Below are positions 1 through 7,014 of a stretch of DNA of 11,403 nucleotides, one piece after another. Every line of letters starts with the position of its first letter. Within the stretch, counting starts at the first letter, position 1. The position numbers were made by a program, and so were the translations under genes. The DNA is taken from the NCBI GenBank assembly GCA_003153585.1, contig PLZZ01000242.1, positions 1-11,403 on the forward strand, read 5' to 3'. Under the pieces are notes generated by a model that saw only the letters and a list, made by a program, of their open reading frames with translations, was not told the origin of the DNA and ran no database searches. The DNA comes from Acidobacteriota bacterium (GTDB lineage Bacteria; Acidobacteriota; Terriglobia; Acidiferrales; UBA7541).

Positions 1-963
1 CCTGCCAAGATTCTAACCGGTGACATCTTCGCGCAAACCTCGGTGCAAATCGCGCCGTCGGCGGTGGTCGAAGGCGATCGCACCCGGCCAGTATTAAAAA
101 TTCAAGATGGCTGCAACAACCGCTGCGCATACTGCGTGATTCCGTTTGTCCGCGGACGCAGCCGCAGCCTGCCACCCGCCGTCGTAGTCGCAGAGGTGCA
201 AAAGCTTGTCGGCTCAGGCTCCCGAGAAATCGTTCTCAGCGGGATTAATCTTGGCGCGTACGGCCGTGATCTCTCGCCGCGCTCCGGCCTTTCGGATGTC
301 GTTCATCGCATTCTGGAGGAAACTCCGCTTGAACAGCTTCGGCTAAGTTCCATCGAGCCACAGGACGTCACCGAAGAACTCATATCGCTTGTGGCTTCTT
401 CGGATCGCCTGGCGCCTCATTTTCACGTGCCGCTGCAATCCGGCTCTGACCGCATCCTTCGCGCCATGCACCGCTGGTACCGCGCCGATCATTATGCCGA
501 GCGTGTAAAACGCATACGCCGGATTGTGCCCGGAGCTGCGATCGGCGCGGACGTGATCGTCGGCTTTTCCGGAGAGACGCAGGAAGATTTTCAGAACACG
601 GTCGAATTGATCGAGCGCCTGCCGTTCACTTACCTCCACGTGTTTTCATTTTCCGCGCGGCCTGGCACCGCGGGCGTGAATCTCGCAGCGCCCGTTCCGG
701 GAACCGTCATTCGCGACCGCGCTCGCACTTTGCGTGCCCTGTCTCAGAGAAAATCGTCGGAATTTCGCGCTTCGCAGTCAGGACGTTCTTTGCGGGCGCT
801 CACGCTTGCTGGTGGCGGAGACACCTGGACGACGGCCATGACCGCAAATTATCTGAAAATTCGGATCCCCGGCCGGCTACCCGCAAATCAATGGCACGAA
901 ATATGCCTGTCGTCTGATGAATCCTCAATGGCAGAGTTCGCCGCCGCTAATTTTCAAGAATAA
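1..963 (+). CDS. mtaB: tRNA (t6A37) methylthiotransferase MtaB, 5'-truncated by the window edge
   Basis: Radical SAM enzyme that adds a methylthio group to N6-threonylcarbamoyladenosine at tRNA position 37. The frame is open from base 1, so the gene starts outside the window; 320 codons are visible against about 430 for the family. The visible part begins at the end of the N-terminal UPF0004 domain. The radical-SAM cluster motif CxxxCxxC is clear (CNNRCAYC, codons at 112-135), followed by the family blocks LSGINLGAYG, SSIEPQDV, HVPLQSGSD and VIVGFSGET. The C-terminal 60 residues are the position of the TRAM RNA-binding domain but are weakly conserved. An in-frame GTG at 43 is not the real start, because conserved sequence continues upstream of it. 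It ends by overlapping the convergent acpS by 17 nt. The LxxIN(L/I)GxYG pattern favours MtaB over MiaB or RimO. Confidence 0.93.
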   Translation, partial: PAKILTGDIFAQTSVQIAPSAVVEGDRTRPVLKIQDGCNNRCAYCVIPFVRGRSRSLPPAVVVAEVQKLVGSGSREIVLSGINLGAYGRDLSPRSGLSDVVHRILEETPLEQLRLSSIEPQDVTEELISLVASSDRLAPHFHVPLQSGSDRILRAMHRWYRADHYAERVKRIRRIVPGAAIGADVIVGFSGETQEDFQNTVELIERLPFTYLHVFSFSARPGTAGVNLAAPVPGTVIRDRARTLRALSQRKSSEFRASQSGRSLRALTLAGGGDTWTTAMTANYLKIRIPGRLPANQWHEICLSSDESSMAEFAAANFQE

Positions 964-1324
964 CTTCGGCGAGCGCCAGATTTCCGCTGTGCGTAATGGT
1001 GAGGGAGATGTTGTTCACGCCGAGTTCCTCGGCAATTCGTTTCGCCGCGCCTTTCAGACTCAGCGACGGCTTCCCGCTCGGCTCTCGTATCACTTCAATA
1101 TCGCGCCAGCGTACGCCTCGTCGCCAGCCCGTCCCTAGAGCCTTCATCGTTGCTTCTTTCGCGGCGAAACGGCCCGCGTAGCGCTCGAATTTATTTCGGT
1201 GGCTTTCGCAATACTCCACTTCGCTTGAAGTGTACAACCGCTGGAGAATGGGCGCGCCGTGCCGCGCGATGGCCGCCTCGATCCTGTCGATTTCCGCAAT
1301 GTCCAGTCCCAGCCCGACTATCAA
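947..1324 (-). CDS. acpS: Holo-[acyl-carrier-protein] synthase
   Basis: Transfers 4'-phosphopantetheine from CoA to the serine of acyl carrier protein, activating fatty-acid synthesis in the cytoplasm. With the start chosen here it is 125 aa, matching the usual AcpS length. It opens with IVGLGLDIAEIDRIE, whose Asp8 is the Mg-binding residue, and carries RFAAKEATMKALGTG with Glu57 as the second metal/catalytic residue. The C-terminal LTITHSGNLALAEVI matches the closing strand block. The start is TTG at 1324-1322, preceded by AAGGA. The frame stays open to another TTG at 1396, but that would add 24 residues with no family match and would lie on the -10 box at 1396-1401. Its 3' end overlaps mtaB in a convergent arrangement. 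It is transcribed divergently from pgeF. Confidence 0.93.
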   Translation of the reverse strand: MIVGLGLDIAEIDRIEAAIARHGAPILQRLYTSSEVEYCESHRNKFERYAGRFAAKEATMKALGTGWRRGVRWRDIEVIREPSGKPSLSLKGAAKRIAEELGVNNISLTITHSGNLALAEVILEN

Positions 1325-1395
1325 TTGATCCTTGGTCCAGCCGGTAGCAGGACGTAGCGAAACTTGATTGTTGTGCAAGCCTGCATAGCAACGCA

Positions 1396-1409
1396 ATTAT
1401 ACCTATAAT
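1396..1409. promoter_or_regulatory. Back-to-back -10 boxes of the acpS/pgeF divergent promoters
   Basis: TATAAT reads on the minus strand at 1401-1396 and on the plus strand at 1404-1409. Together they form an inverted repeat, ATTATA-CC-TATAAT, with only 2 bp between the boxes. The predicted starts of transcription would give leaders of about 65 nt (acpS) and 35 nt (pgeF). No convincing -35 hexamer is seen at 16-18 bp for either direction. The assignment rests on the perfect -10 matches and their position in the only divergent gap. Confidence 0.5.
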
Positions 1410-1451
1410 GGATTTGGCGCCGCAGTCTTACTCCGGGTCGAGGCAAGCGCG

Positions 1452-2417
1452 ATGAATCCCGCAGTTGCAAAAACAAAATCTTCGCCGCGTAAACGCTTGC
1501 AGAAAACTCCTCGATGGAGTTTGCGGCAAGCGCGTGGCTTACAGATCTTGGAAGCTCCGCCGCTCGCGCAACTCGATTGGATCGTGCATGGATTCAGCAC
1601 GCGCCCGGGCGGCGCAAGCGAATTAGAACACCATCGCGATGGTCGTAAAACCTCCGAAAAGGTCTTGAATCTTGGCTTCGCCGAATGGGACAGCCGCGAG
1701 CACGTTTTAAAAAATCGCCAGAATTTCTTTGCTGCATTAAATGCAAATGGCATGCGCGTGATTGGTCTGCGCCAAATTCATTCGGACATTATTCACATCG
1801 CGCATTCCACGGACTCTGAGCCGTCTGCTGATGCTCCTAAAGCCGATGCCCTAATCACCAACGAATCCGGCCTCTTGCTGGTGGTTCAGGTAGCCGACTG
1901 CGTCCCCATTCTTCTCGCTGACAAAAAACGCCGCGCGATTGCGGCTATTCATTCCGGCTGGCGCGGCACGCTTCAACGCATCGCGGAAAAAGCCCTTGGA
2001 CGAATGCAGATGGAATTTGGCACGCGCCCGCGGGATGTGATCGCCGCTCTGGGGCCCGGCATAGGCCAGTGTTGTTTCGAGGTAGGACCTGAAGTCGTAG
2101 CGGAATACGCGGCAAAATTTCCGGACGCGCGAGGATGGTTTAAAGGCCCCTTCGATTCTCTTGCTCGCGGGGATAACGACCCGAATTGGCTCCCGTGGCT
2201 CACCATGCGGCCGCCCGGCCACCAACCGCCTGAGCCGCGCGCTCACCTGGATCTGATCGCAGCGAATCGCTCGATTTTGAATGCTGCAGGGGTCCCGTCC
2301 GGCAATATTTTTTCCTCGGATTTCTGTACCGCCTGCCGCACGGATCTATTCTTCAGTTTTCGCCGCGAGCGGATCACCGGCCGCATGATGGCCGCCATCG
2401 GTATTCGGCGATTTTAG
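1452..2417 (+). CDS. pgeF: Peptidoglycan editing factor PgeF (laccase-domain protein, YfiH/YlmD family)
   Basis: Member of the DUF152/multicopper-oxidase-like family. The E. coli protein removes wrongly incorporated L-Ser from UDP-MurNAc precursors, and relatives act on purine nucleosides. The zinc-site triad is intact: His110 (GLRQIHSD), Cys150 (VADCVPILL) and His167 (AIHSGWRGT). The blocks ALGPGIGQCCFEVG (about 199-212) and the C-terminal SSDFCTACRTDLFFSFRRE (about 288-306) are also typical. The length is 321 aa, longer than the usual 240-280. The excess is a basic N-terminal extension of about 30 residues and an insert at about 228-262 rich in Pro, Trp and Asp, before HLDL. GAGG at 1440-1443 lies 8 nt before the ATG, supporting this start despite the extension. 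Single gene, convergent with rlmN, with a 63-nt gap showing no strong hairpin. Confidence 0.92.
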   Translation: MNPAVAKTKSSPRKRLQKTPRWSLRQARGLQILEAPPLAQLDWIVHGFSTRPGGASELEHHRDGRKTSEKVLNLGFAEWDSREHVLKNRQNFFAALNANGMRVIGLRQIHSDIIHIAHSTDSEPSADAPKADALITNESGLLLVVQVADCVPILLADKKRRAIAAIHSGWRGTLQRIAEKALGRMQMEFGTRPRDVIAALGPGIGQCCFEVGPEVVAEYAAKFPDARGWFKGPFDSLARGDNDPNWLPWLTMRPPGHQPPEPRAHLDLIAANRSILNAAGVPSGNIFSSDFCTACRTDLFFSFRRERITGRMMAAIGIRRF

Positions 2418-2480
2418 TCCTGCGAATGATTCCGGCAGCTATTCTGCGGTGAATTGCTTCCGGCTTACCGAACGTAGCAC

Positions 2481-3611
2481 TCAGAAAGTCGCCGGCGAAA
2501 TTTGCGAGAGGGTCGAGCTCCCCAGGCCTCCCGTCGATTCCAGCAGTGCAAGTTGCCCGCACGCCGCCATCACATCTTGTCCGCGGGAATAGCGTACAAA
2601 AGCTCGGACGTTTTTTTCCGTAAGAATTCTTCGAAACTCTTCAACGCGCGATGGATCCGGCTTTTCAAACGGCAATTCGCCCGGATTCCACGGAATCAGA
2701 TTCACCTTCACGCGAAGATTTGCCAGAAGCCTTGCGACGCGCCGCGCATCTTGCGCCGAATCGTTGAACCCTCCGAGTAGCACATATTCAAACGTCAAAT
2801 GCTCCCAGGTACGCAACGGGTATCGCTCGCAAGCTTCGATCAGACTTTCAATCGGATACTTTCGGTTGATCGGCATGATCTTGTCGCGCTGCTCGTTCGT
2901 TGATGCGTTCAGCGAAATCGCAAGCTTGGGCCGCACTTTCTCAAGCCCTAGCTTCTCAATGCCGGGAATAATTCCGCTGGTCGAAAGTGTTGTGTGCTTC
3001 GGCGAGATCGCCATGCCGTTCGAGTCGAGTAAAATTCGCAACGCGGCCAGCACCGCTTCATAGTTCAGCAGCGGCTCGCCCTGGCCCATTAAAACCACAT
3101 TCGTCTGTGGCTTCAGCGCGTCGCGATTGAGTTCCATCGCCAGCACCACCTGTCCGATCATTTCGCCCGCAGTCAGATTGCGGATCAACCCGAGAGTGGC
3201 TGTTAAACAAAAATGGCAATCCACCGCGCATCCTGCCTGTGTCGAAATGCAAATGGTTTGGCGATTTTCTTCCGGCATGAAAACAGTTTCAATCGTTGCG
3301 GCCTTCGCGTTTGGATTCTCGCTCTCTGCTGCCGTCCCTAAGCTGAGAACGTAGCGCAGCGTTCCGTCGTCCGAGCGATACGTCCGCACAATCTTGGGCA
3401 AATCTATTGCTGCCTCGCGGGTAAGGCGCTCGCGCAACGCGGCCGGAAGGTTCGTCATCGCGCCAAAATTGGACCGCCGCTCCGCATACAGCGCATGATA
3501 GATTTGCCCGCCGCGGTACGCTGGCTCGCCCATATCCTGCAAGAACGCACGAAGCTCTTCGGGCGATTTGCCGAGCAGATTCAAAGGGTTTCTTGCTATT
3601 TCCGGGGGCAT
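2481..3611 (-). CDS. rlmN: Dual-specificity 23S rRNA/tRNA (adenine-C2) methyltransferase RlmN
   Basis: Radical SAM enzyme that methylates C2 of A2503 in 23S rRNA and A37 in some tRNAs. It is 376 aa, normal for the family. The cluster motif is CAVDCHFC (Cys128, Cys132, Cys135), preceded by Cys121 at the place of E. coli Cys118. MGQGEPLLNYEAV (about 175-187) is the SAM-binding GEP block. The methyl-carrying cysteine is Cys351 in SRGQDVMAACGQL, equivalent to E. coli Cys355, which distinguishes RlmN/Cfr from other radical SAM proteins. The N-terminal PAYRGGQIYHALY is the usual accessory-domain block. RlmN rather than Cfr is favoured by the genomic setting and the N-terminal domain. The ATG start has only a weak Shine-Dalgarno. 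A TATCAT-like -10 on the minus strand at 3626-3621 would give an almost leaderless message, so the promoter is uncertain. Divergent from the cysteine dioxygenase gene. Confidence 0.96.
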   Translation of the reverse strand: MPPEIARNPLNLLGKSPEELRAFLQDMGEPAYRGGQIYHALYAERRSNFGAMTNLPAALRERLTREAAIDLPKIVRTYRSDDGTLRYVLSLGTAAESENPNAKAATIETVFMPEENRQTICISTQAGCAVDCHFCLTATLGLIRNLTAGEMIGQVVLAMELNRDALKPQTNVVLMGQGEPLLNYEAVLAALRILLDSNGMAISPKHTTLSTSGIIPGIEKLGLEKVRPKLAISLNASTNEQRDKIMPINRKYPIESLIEACERYPLRTWEHLTFEYVLLGGFNDSAQDARRVARLLANLRVKVNLIPWNPGELPFEKPDPSRVEEFRRILTEKNVRAFVRYSRGQDVMAACGQLALLESTGGLGSSTLSQISPATF

Positions 3612-3674
3612 TCTAAAACAATGATAGCACGCCGTTCAGCGCGGTTTCTTGCTGCCGCGCGTGCGGCGCGGCGC

Positions 3675-3680
3675 TATAAT
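3675..3680 (+). promoter_or_regulatory. Likely -10 box (TATAAT) for the cysteine dioxygenase gene
   Basis: A perfect TATAAT followed by G lies 57 nt before the ATG at 3738, in the only non-coding stretch between the divergent rlmN and dioxygenase genes. A TTGCTG at 3649-3654 is the nearest -35 candidate, but its spacing of 20 bp is long, so only the -10 is claimed. Confidence 0.45.
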
Positions 3681-3737
3681 GTCGGTCGGAGTTGCTGTTT
3701 TCTTGTGCCTCAGTTCACCGGTCAGGGAGGCGTGCCG

Positions 3738-4316
3738 ATGGAAATGCTGTCGATCGACGACTGGGTAAAGCAGCTTTGCGCTATCCCCGAAGCGGAGTTT
3801 TCGATTCGGCGAGTCTTTGATTTCACGGCTCAGAAATCCATTCAGCCGGAGACGCTTTCACCGTATCTTTTTTACGCGAAGAGCCACTACACGCGAAACT
3901 TGATTTACAAATGCAAGCTTTTCGAAGTGATGGCCATATGTTGGAATATCGGTCAGGTTAGCCGCATCCACAATCACCGCGACCAGAATTGCTGGATGGT
4001 GACTCCCATCGGCCGCCTGCGCGTGCAGAATTTCCGGGTCGATACTCGTGACGCCTCTCATTCCACCTGCAAGCTCGTTCCTTCCGATGCTTACGATATG
4101 GATCCCCAGCATCCCGCGGTGGTGCAGCCTGAAGAGCCCGTTCATCAAGTGCTGAATCTTCCGGAATTTGGCCAGCCCTCAACCAGCGTGCACATCTATT
4201 CCTATCCGTATTCCTCCTGCGAAGTTTATTCCATCGACAAGGGAGTTTATGCCGACGTTCCGCTGCATTATTCCAGTGAATACGGCAAGCTTTCTCCGGA
4301 CGAGAAGTTGGTGTAA
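3738..4316 (+). CDS. Cysteine dioxygenase (cupin-fold thiol dioxygenase)
   Basis: Non-heme iron enzyme oxidising L-cysteine to cysteine sulfinate with O2, in the cytoplasm. The product is 192 aa, close to the usual 190-200. Aligned by eye to rat CDO, the three iron-binding histidines are His78 and His80 (IHNHRDQNC) and His136 (EPVHQVLN). The Ser-His-Tyr triad is Ser150, His152 and Tyr154 (STSVHIYS). The substrate-carboxylate arginine is Arg53 in HYTRNLIY, favouring cysteine over 3-mercaptopropionate. Cys85 sits exactly where mammalian Cys93 forms its thioether with Tyr157, so both partners of that crosslink are present here. The start is set by GGGAGG at 3725-3730, 7 nt before the ATG. The frame is open further upstream to 3495, but that part is antisense to rlmN. 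It stands alone: no sulfinate decarboxylase or transporter adjoins it. Confidence 0.92.
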   Translation: MEMLSIDDWVKQLCAIPEAEFSIRRVFDFTAQKSIQPETLSPYLFYAKSHYTRNLIYKCKLFEVMAICWNIGQVSRIHNHRDQNCWMVTPIGRLRVQNFRVDTRDASHSTCKLVPSDAYDMDPQHPAVVQPEEPVHQVLNLPEFGQPSTSVHIYSYPYSSCEVYSIDKGVYADVPLHYSSEYGKLSPDEKLV

Positions 4317-4400
4317 AAGGTTCCCGGCGTTTTTGTTCTCGCAGATAGTCTAGAAACATTCGTGCTGCCCCCATGACATTCTTGCCCGCGCCATGCCAGA

Positions 4401-5705
4401 ATGGATAAACACATGCCCAATACGATGCAGGTTGACACACCGCACAAAGTCCAAAAGGAAGTGTTACCCAACGGCCTCGTGGTCATCACCGAGCCCATGG
4501 AGCACGTTCATTCCGTCTCTGTTGGAATCTGGCTGCGCTCAGGCTCGCGCCGCGAACCGGCTGAACTCAATGGCGTTTCCCACTTCATCGAACACATGGT
4601 GTTCAAGGGTACCAACCGCCGCTCGGCCGAAGACATCGCGCGCGAAGTGGATAGCGTCGGCGGCATGCTGGATGCCTTCACCTCCAAGGAAATGGTCTGC
4701 TTCAACACCAAAGTGCTCGATGAGCATCTTGCAAAAGCGTTCGACGTCATTGCGGACATGGTCCTTGAGCCAAAATTTGCCGAGGACGAGATCGAGCGGG
4801 AGAAATCGGTCATCCTCGAAGAAATTCGCATGACTCAGGACAATCCCGAAGACCTGGTGCATGAGCTCTTTACTCAGAATTTCTGGTATCCCCACGCGCT
4901 CGGCAAGCCCATTCTTGGCACTCCCGAAACTGTGGCTGCATTTTCGCGCGCCACGCTGCGCTCCTGGTTTCAGGAGCGCTACTCCCCGAACAATATGGTG
5001 ATCACCGCTGCCGGACACTTGACCCACGCGCAACTTCTCGATCTGGTTGCGGAACGCTTTGCGGATCGTCCCGCAGGAAATCCTTGGACTCCTGAGTCCG
5101 TCCCGGTCGCCGCTCCGCACATCACCGTGCGCACCAAGCATGAATTGGAGCAGGTGCATCTCTGCCTCGGCGTTTCGTCGCTGCCGATGACCGATCGCCG
5201 CCGCTTCGGTGTGTCCTTGCTCAGCAATGTTCTAGGTGGCGGAATGTCTTCGCGCCTCTTCCAAAATATTCGCGAGCGTAAGGGCCTCGCGTATTCAATT
5301 TTCAGCGAACTGAATTCCTACCGCGATGCCGGCGTGCTTTCGGTCTACGCTGGAACGTCGCTGGAAACCGTCTCCCAGCTTGTGCGCTGCGTCCTCGATG
5401 AATTCCGCCGCATGAAAGATGAGCCGCTCCCGGAAGAGGAGCTGCGCCGGGCAAAAGACCATCTGAAAGGCGCCACGCTTCTAGCCCTCGAAGGCACCGG
5501 ACAGCGCATGAACAGTCTTGCCCGCTATCACATTTATTTCGACCGGCACTACACTGCGCAGGAATTGATCGCCATGTTGGAAGAAGTCACCGCTGCCGAT
5601 GTCCAGCGGCTGGCCCAGGAGTTTTTCCAGTCCGACCGCATCGCCGCTTCCGTGGTCGGCAACCTCAACGGCTTCCAGCTCACCCGCGACCAGCTTGTCC
5701 TTTAA
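4401..5705 (+). CDS. M16 family zinc metallopeptidase (processing-peptidase-like)
   Basis: Insulinase/pitrilysin-superfamily peptidase of the short M16B type, 434 aa, related to mitochondrial processing peptidase beta and bacterial YmxG. The inverted zinc motif HxxEH is His61-Phe-Ile-Glu64-His65, with the distal glutamate at Glu141 (VILEEIRM), 76 residues on, as the family requires. The inactive-like second domain carries GGGMSSRLFQNIRERKGLAYSIFS (about 278-301), which holds the Arg and Tyr used for substrate binding. So it is a complete, probably active enzyme with both M16 halves. No signal peptide is visible, so it is likely cytoplasmic. The start is uncertain: ATG at 4401 has no Shine-Dalgarno, and ATG at 4413 has a weak GGA 7 nt upstream. 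It lies 84 nt after the dioxygenase gene and 106 nt before the hydrolase gene, all on one strand. The native substrate cannot be told from sequence. Confidence 0.94.
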   Translation: MDKHMPNTMQVDTPHKVQKEVLPNGLVVITEPMEHVHSVSVGIWLRSGSRREPAELNGVSHFIEHMVFKGTNRRSAEDIAREVDSVGGMLDAFTSKEMVCFNTKVLDEHLAKAFDVIADMVLEPKFAEDEIEREKSVILEEIRMTQDNPEDLVHELFTQNFWYPHALGKPILGTPETVAAFSRATLRSWFQERYSPNNMVITAAGHLTHAQLLDLVAERFADRPAGNPWTPESVPVAAPHITVRTKHELEQVHLCLGVSSLPMTDRRRFGVSLLSNVLGGGMSSRLFQNIRERKGLAYSIFSELNSYRDAGVLSVYAGTSLETVSQLVRCVLDEFRRMKDEPLPEEELRRAKDHLKGATLLALEGTGQRMNSLARYHIYFDRHYTAQELIAMLEEVTAADVQRLAQEFFQSDRIAASVVGNLNGFQLTRDQLVL

Positions 5706-5727
5706 TTCACCACCTGAATTGCTGTTG

Positions 5728-5756
5728 TTGACGTAGGCGCCGCAGTTTGCCATCAT
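5728..5756 (+). promoter_or_regulatory. Candidate sigma70 promoter for the MBL-fold hydrolase
   Basis: TTGACG at 5728-5733 and CATCAT at 5751-5756 are separated by 17 bp in the gap between the M16 peptidase and the hydrolase. The -35 is good and the -10 is poor (4 of 6). It would give a leader of about 50 nt before the proposed start at 5812. Confidence 0.35.
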
Positions 5757-5811
5757 CTTCGCGGTTCCTGCGCGCAGTTCTTCGCAGCGCGGGGCCTGAC
5801 TGAGGGACCCA

Positions 5812-6624
5812 ATCTCCTTTCGAGTATCCATTCTGGCGTCGGGAAGCACGGGCAACTGCACGTTGCTCGAGACAGGCCATACCACTCTCCTCATTGACGC
5901 CGGCCTCGGCCGCAAAGAAATGATGCGGCGCTTCGAAGCGCTCGGCCGACAGCGTCCCGAGCGCGTGGACGCCGTCCTGATCACCCACGAGCACAGCGAT
6001 CATTCCAGCGCCATGGCGCAGATGGCGCGTGAGTGGAAATGCCCAGCCTATCTCACGGAGCTGACCCATCGCGAAATTTTGAGATTGTGCGAGGATGGCC
6101 CGGTAAGAAAGATCGAGCGCATTGAATACGTGCGCCCCGGCATACGATTCGAAATCGGCGATATCGAAATCACTCCCTTCACCATTCCCCACGACGCGGC
6201 CGATCCTGTCGGTTATTGCTTTCGTTCAAATGGGATCAAGGTTGTAATCGTCACCGATCTCGGCTACATGCCCGAGCTGGTGAAGCAGTATCTGCGCGAA
6301 ACGGATTTTCTGATTCTCGAATCGAATCACGATCTCGATATGCTGAAAGTGGGGCCGTATCCGTGGTACATCAAGCAGCGCGTGATGAGCCGCACCGGGC
6401 ATCTTTCGAATGCAGTAGTCAGCGATTTCCTCGCCGACACCGAATTATTCGATGCGCGCCCTCAACATCTCGTCCTCGCGCACCTCTCCGAGCAGAACAA
6501 CTCGCCCGACATTGCGCGCATTTGCGCCGAAGAAGCACTCGGCCGCCGCACCGGAGAATTCGCCTTCCGCGGCACACTGCACGTTGCCTCGCAACGCGTC
6601 CCCCTCGGCCCCTTCGACCTGTAA
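5812..6624 (+). CDS. MBL-fold metallo-hydrolase, YycJ/WalJ-like, with a non-standard start codon
   Basis: Metallo-beta-lactamase-fold hydrolase resembling YycJ/WalJ, predicted DNA exonuclease-like enzymes of the RNase Z superfamily. From the start given here it has 270 aa. It opens with the conserved SILASGSTGNCTLLETG, then HxHxDH at His59, His61, Asp63, His64 (THEHSDHSS), His127 (TIPHDAADPVGY), Asp149 (VTDLGYMPE), ESNHD, His197 (GHLSNAVVSDFL) and His224 (VLAHLSEQNN): a full di-metal site. The frame is closed upstream by TGA at 5797. Between that stop and the ASGSTGN block there is no ATG, GTG or TTG. The first standard start, TTG at 5863, would delete the first beta strand. GAGGGA at 5802-5807 points to ATC at 5812, giving SFRVSILASGS. 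The function is clear by family; the start is inferred and could instead reflect a sequence error of ATG to ATC. Confidence 0.85.
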   Translation: MSFRVSILASGSTGNCTLLETGHTTLLIDAGLGRKEMMRRFEALGRQRPERVDAVLITHEHSDHSSAMAQMAREWKCPAYLTELTHREILRLCEDGPVRKIERIEYVRPGIRFEIGDIEITPFTIPHDAADPVGYCFRSNGIKVVIVTDLGYMPELVKQYLRETDFLILESNHDLDMLKVGPYPWYIKQRVMSRTGHLSNAVVSDFLADTELFDARPQHLVLAHLSEQNNSPDIARICAEEALGRRTGEFAFRGTLHVASQRVPLGPFDL

Positions 6625-6672
6625 TCTGCTAACGCGTTTCTTCGCTTTCGAAACACCGCCCTCGAGACCACG

Positions 6673-6703
6673 CTTGACTTCGTCAAGACGCAAATACTAT
6701 AAT
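6673..6703 (+). promoter_or_regulatory. brnTA promoter with palindromic operator candidate
   Basis: TTGACT (6674-6679) and TATAAT (6698-6703) are 18 bp apart, the strongest sigma70-type promoter in the window. A perfect inverted repeat, CTTGAC-TTC-GTCAAG (6673-6687), covers the -35. A second, looser one, TGTAG (6703-6707) with CTACA (6722-6726), lies between the -10 and the brnT ATG. BrnA antitoxins repress their own operon, so either palindrome may be the operator; which one is inference. The leader would be only about 20 nt, with no clear Shine-Dalgarno for brnT. Confidence 0.7.
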
Positions 6704-6729
6704 GTAGTTACGATAGTGCAGCTACACAC

Positions 6730-7014
6730 ATGGAATTTGTTTGGGACGAACAAAAGAGTCGCCGCAACCTCGCCAAGCATGGCGTCAGTTTCGAAACTGC
6801 GAAACTCGTGTTCGATGATCCTCGCGCGGTTAGCCAGTTAGAAAGAGTCAAGGATGAAGAGGAACGATGGCAGACATTAGGTCTTGCGGGCCGTATTATG
6901 ATCCTGCTCGTTGTACATACTTATCGTGAGCAGAGTGGCGAAGAAGTGCTCCGGATCATCTCCGCTCGAAAGGCGACGCCTCGCGAAAGGACGGTTTATG
7001 AACAAGGTGTCTAG
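6730..7014 (+). CDS. brnT: BrnT family type II toxin (RelE-like ribonuclease)
   Basis: Toxin of the BrnT/BrnA system, a RelE-fold RNase that blocks translation under stress until bound by BrnA. It is 94 aa, the usual size. Family blocks run in order: MEFVWDEQKSRRNLAKHGVSF (1-21), the VFDDPRA turn (27-33), the EERWQTLG block (44-51), the core strand LLVVHTYRE (59-67) and IISARKATPRERTVYE (76-91). These contain the conserved Lys, His, Arg and Glu side chains expected at the active site, and nothing looks missing. The toxin precedes the antitoxin, the usual BrnTA order, and its last 17 nt overlap brnA, implying coupled translation. The operon sits between two unrelated housekeeping genes, typical of an acquired module. 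Regulation is probably by the BrnA-BrnT complex at the palindromes upstream. Confidence 0.94.
   Translation: MEFVWDEQKSRRNLAKHGVSFETAKLVFDDPRAVSQLERVKDEEERWQTLGLAGRIMILLVVHTYREQSGEEVLRIISARKATPRERTVYEQGV

Noticed and set aside
1325..1396. Longer acpS starting at TTG 1396
   Set aside because: The extra 24 residues match nothing in AcpS and the start would sit on the -10 box; TTG 1324 gives the family length.
3495..3737. In-frame upstream extension of the cysteine dioxygenase
   Set aside because: It runs through the start of rlmN on the opposite strand. The strong GGGAGG and family alignment place the start at 3738.
4539..5159. 206-codon minus-strand open frame inside the M16 peptidase gene
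   Set aside because: The peptidase frame carries HxxEH and the downstream M16 motifs; the antisense frame is a by-product of GC-rich codon use.
6636..6654. GTTTC/GAAAC inverted repeat after the hydrolase gene as a terminator
   Set aside because: The stem is only 5 bp, with a 9-nt loop and no T run after it.
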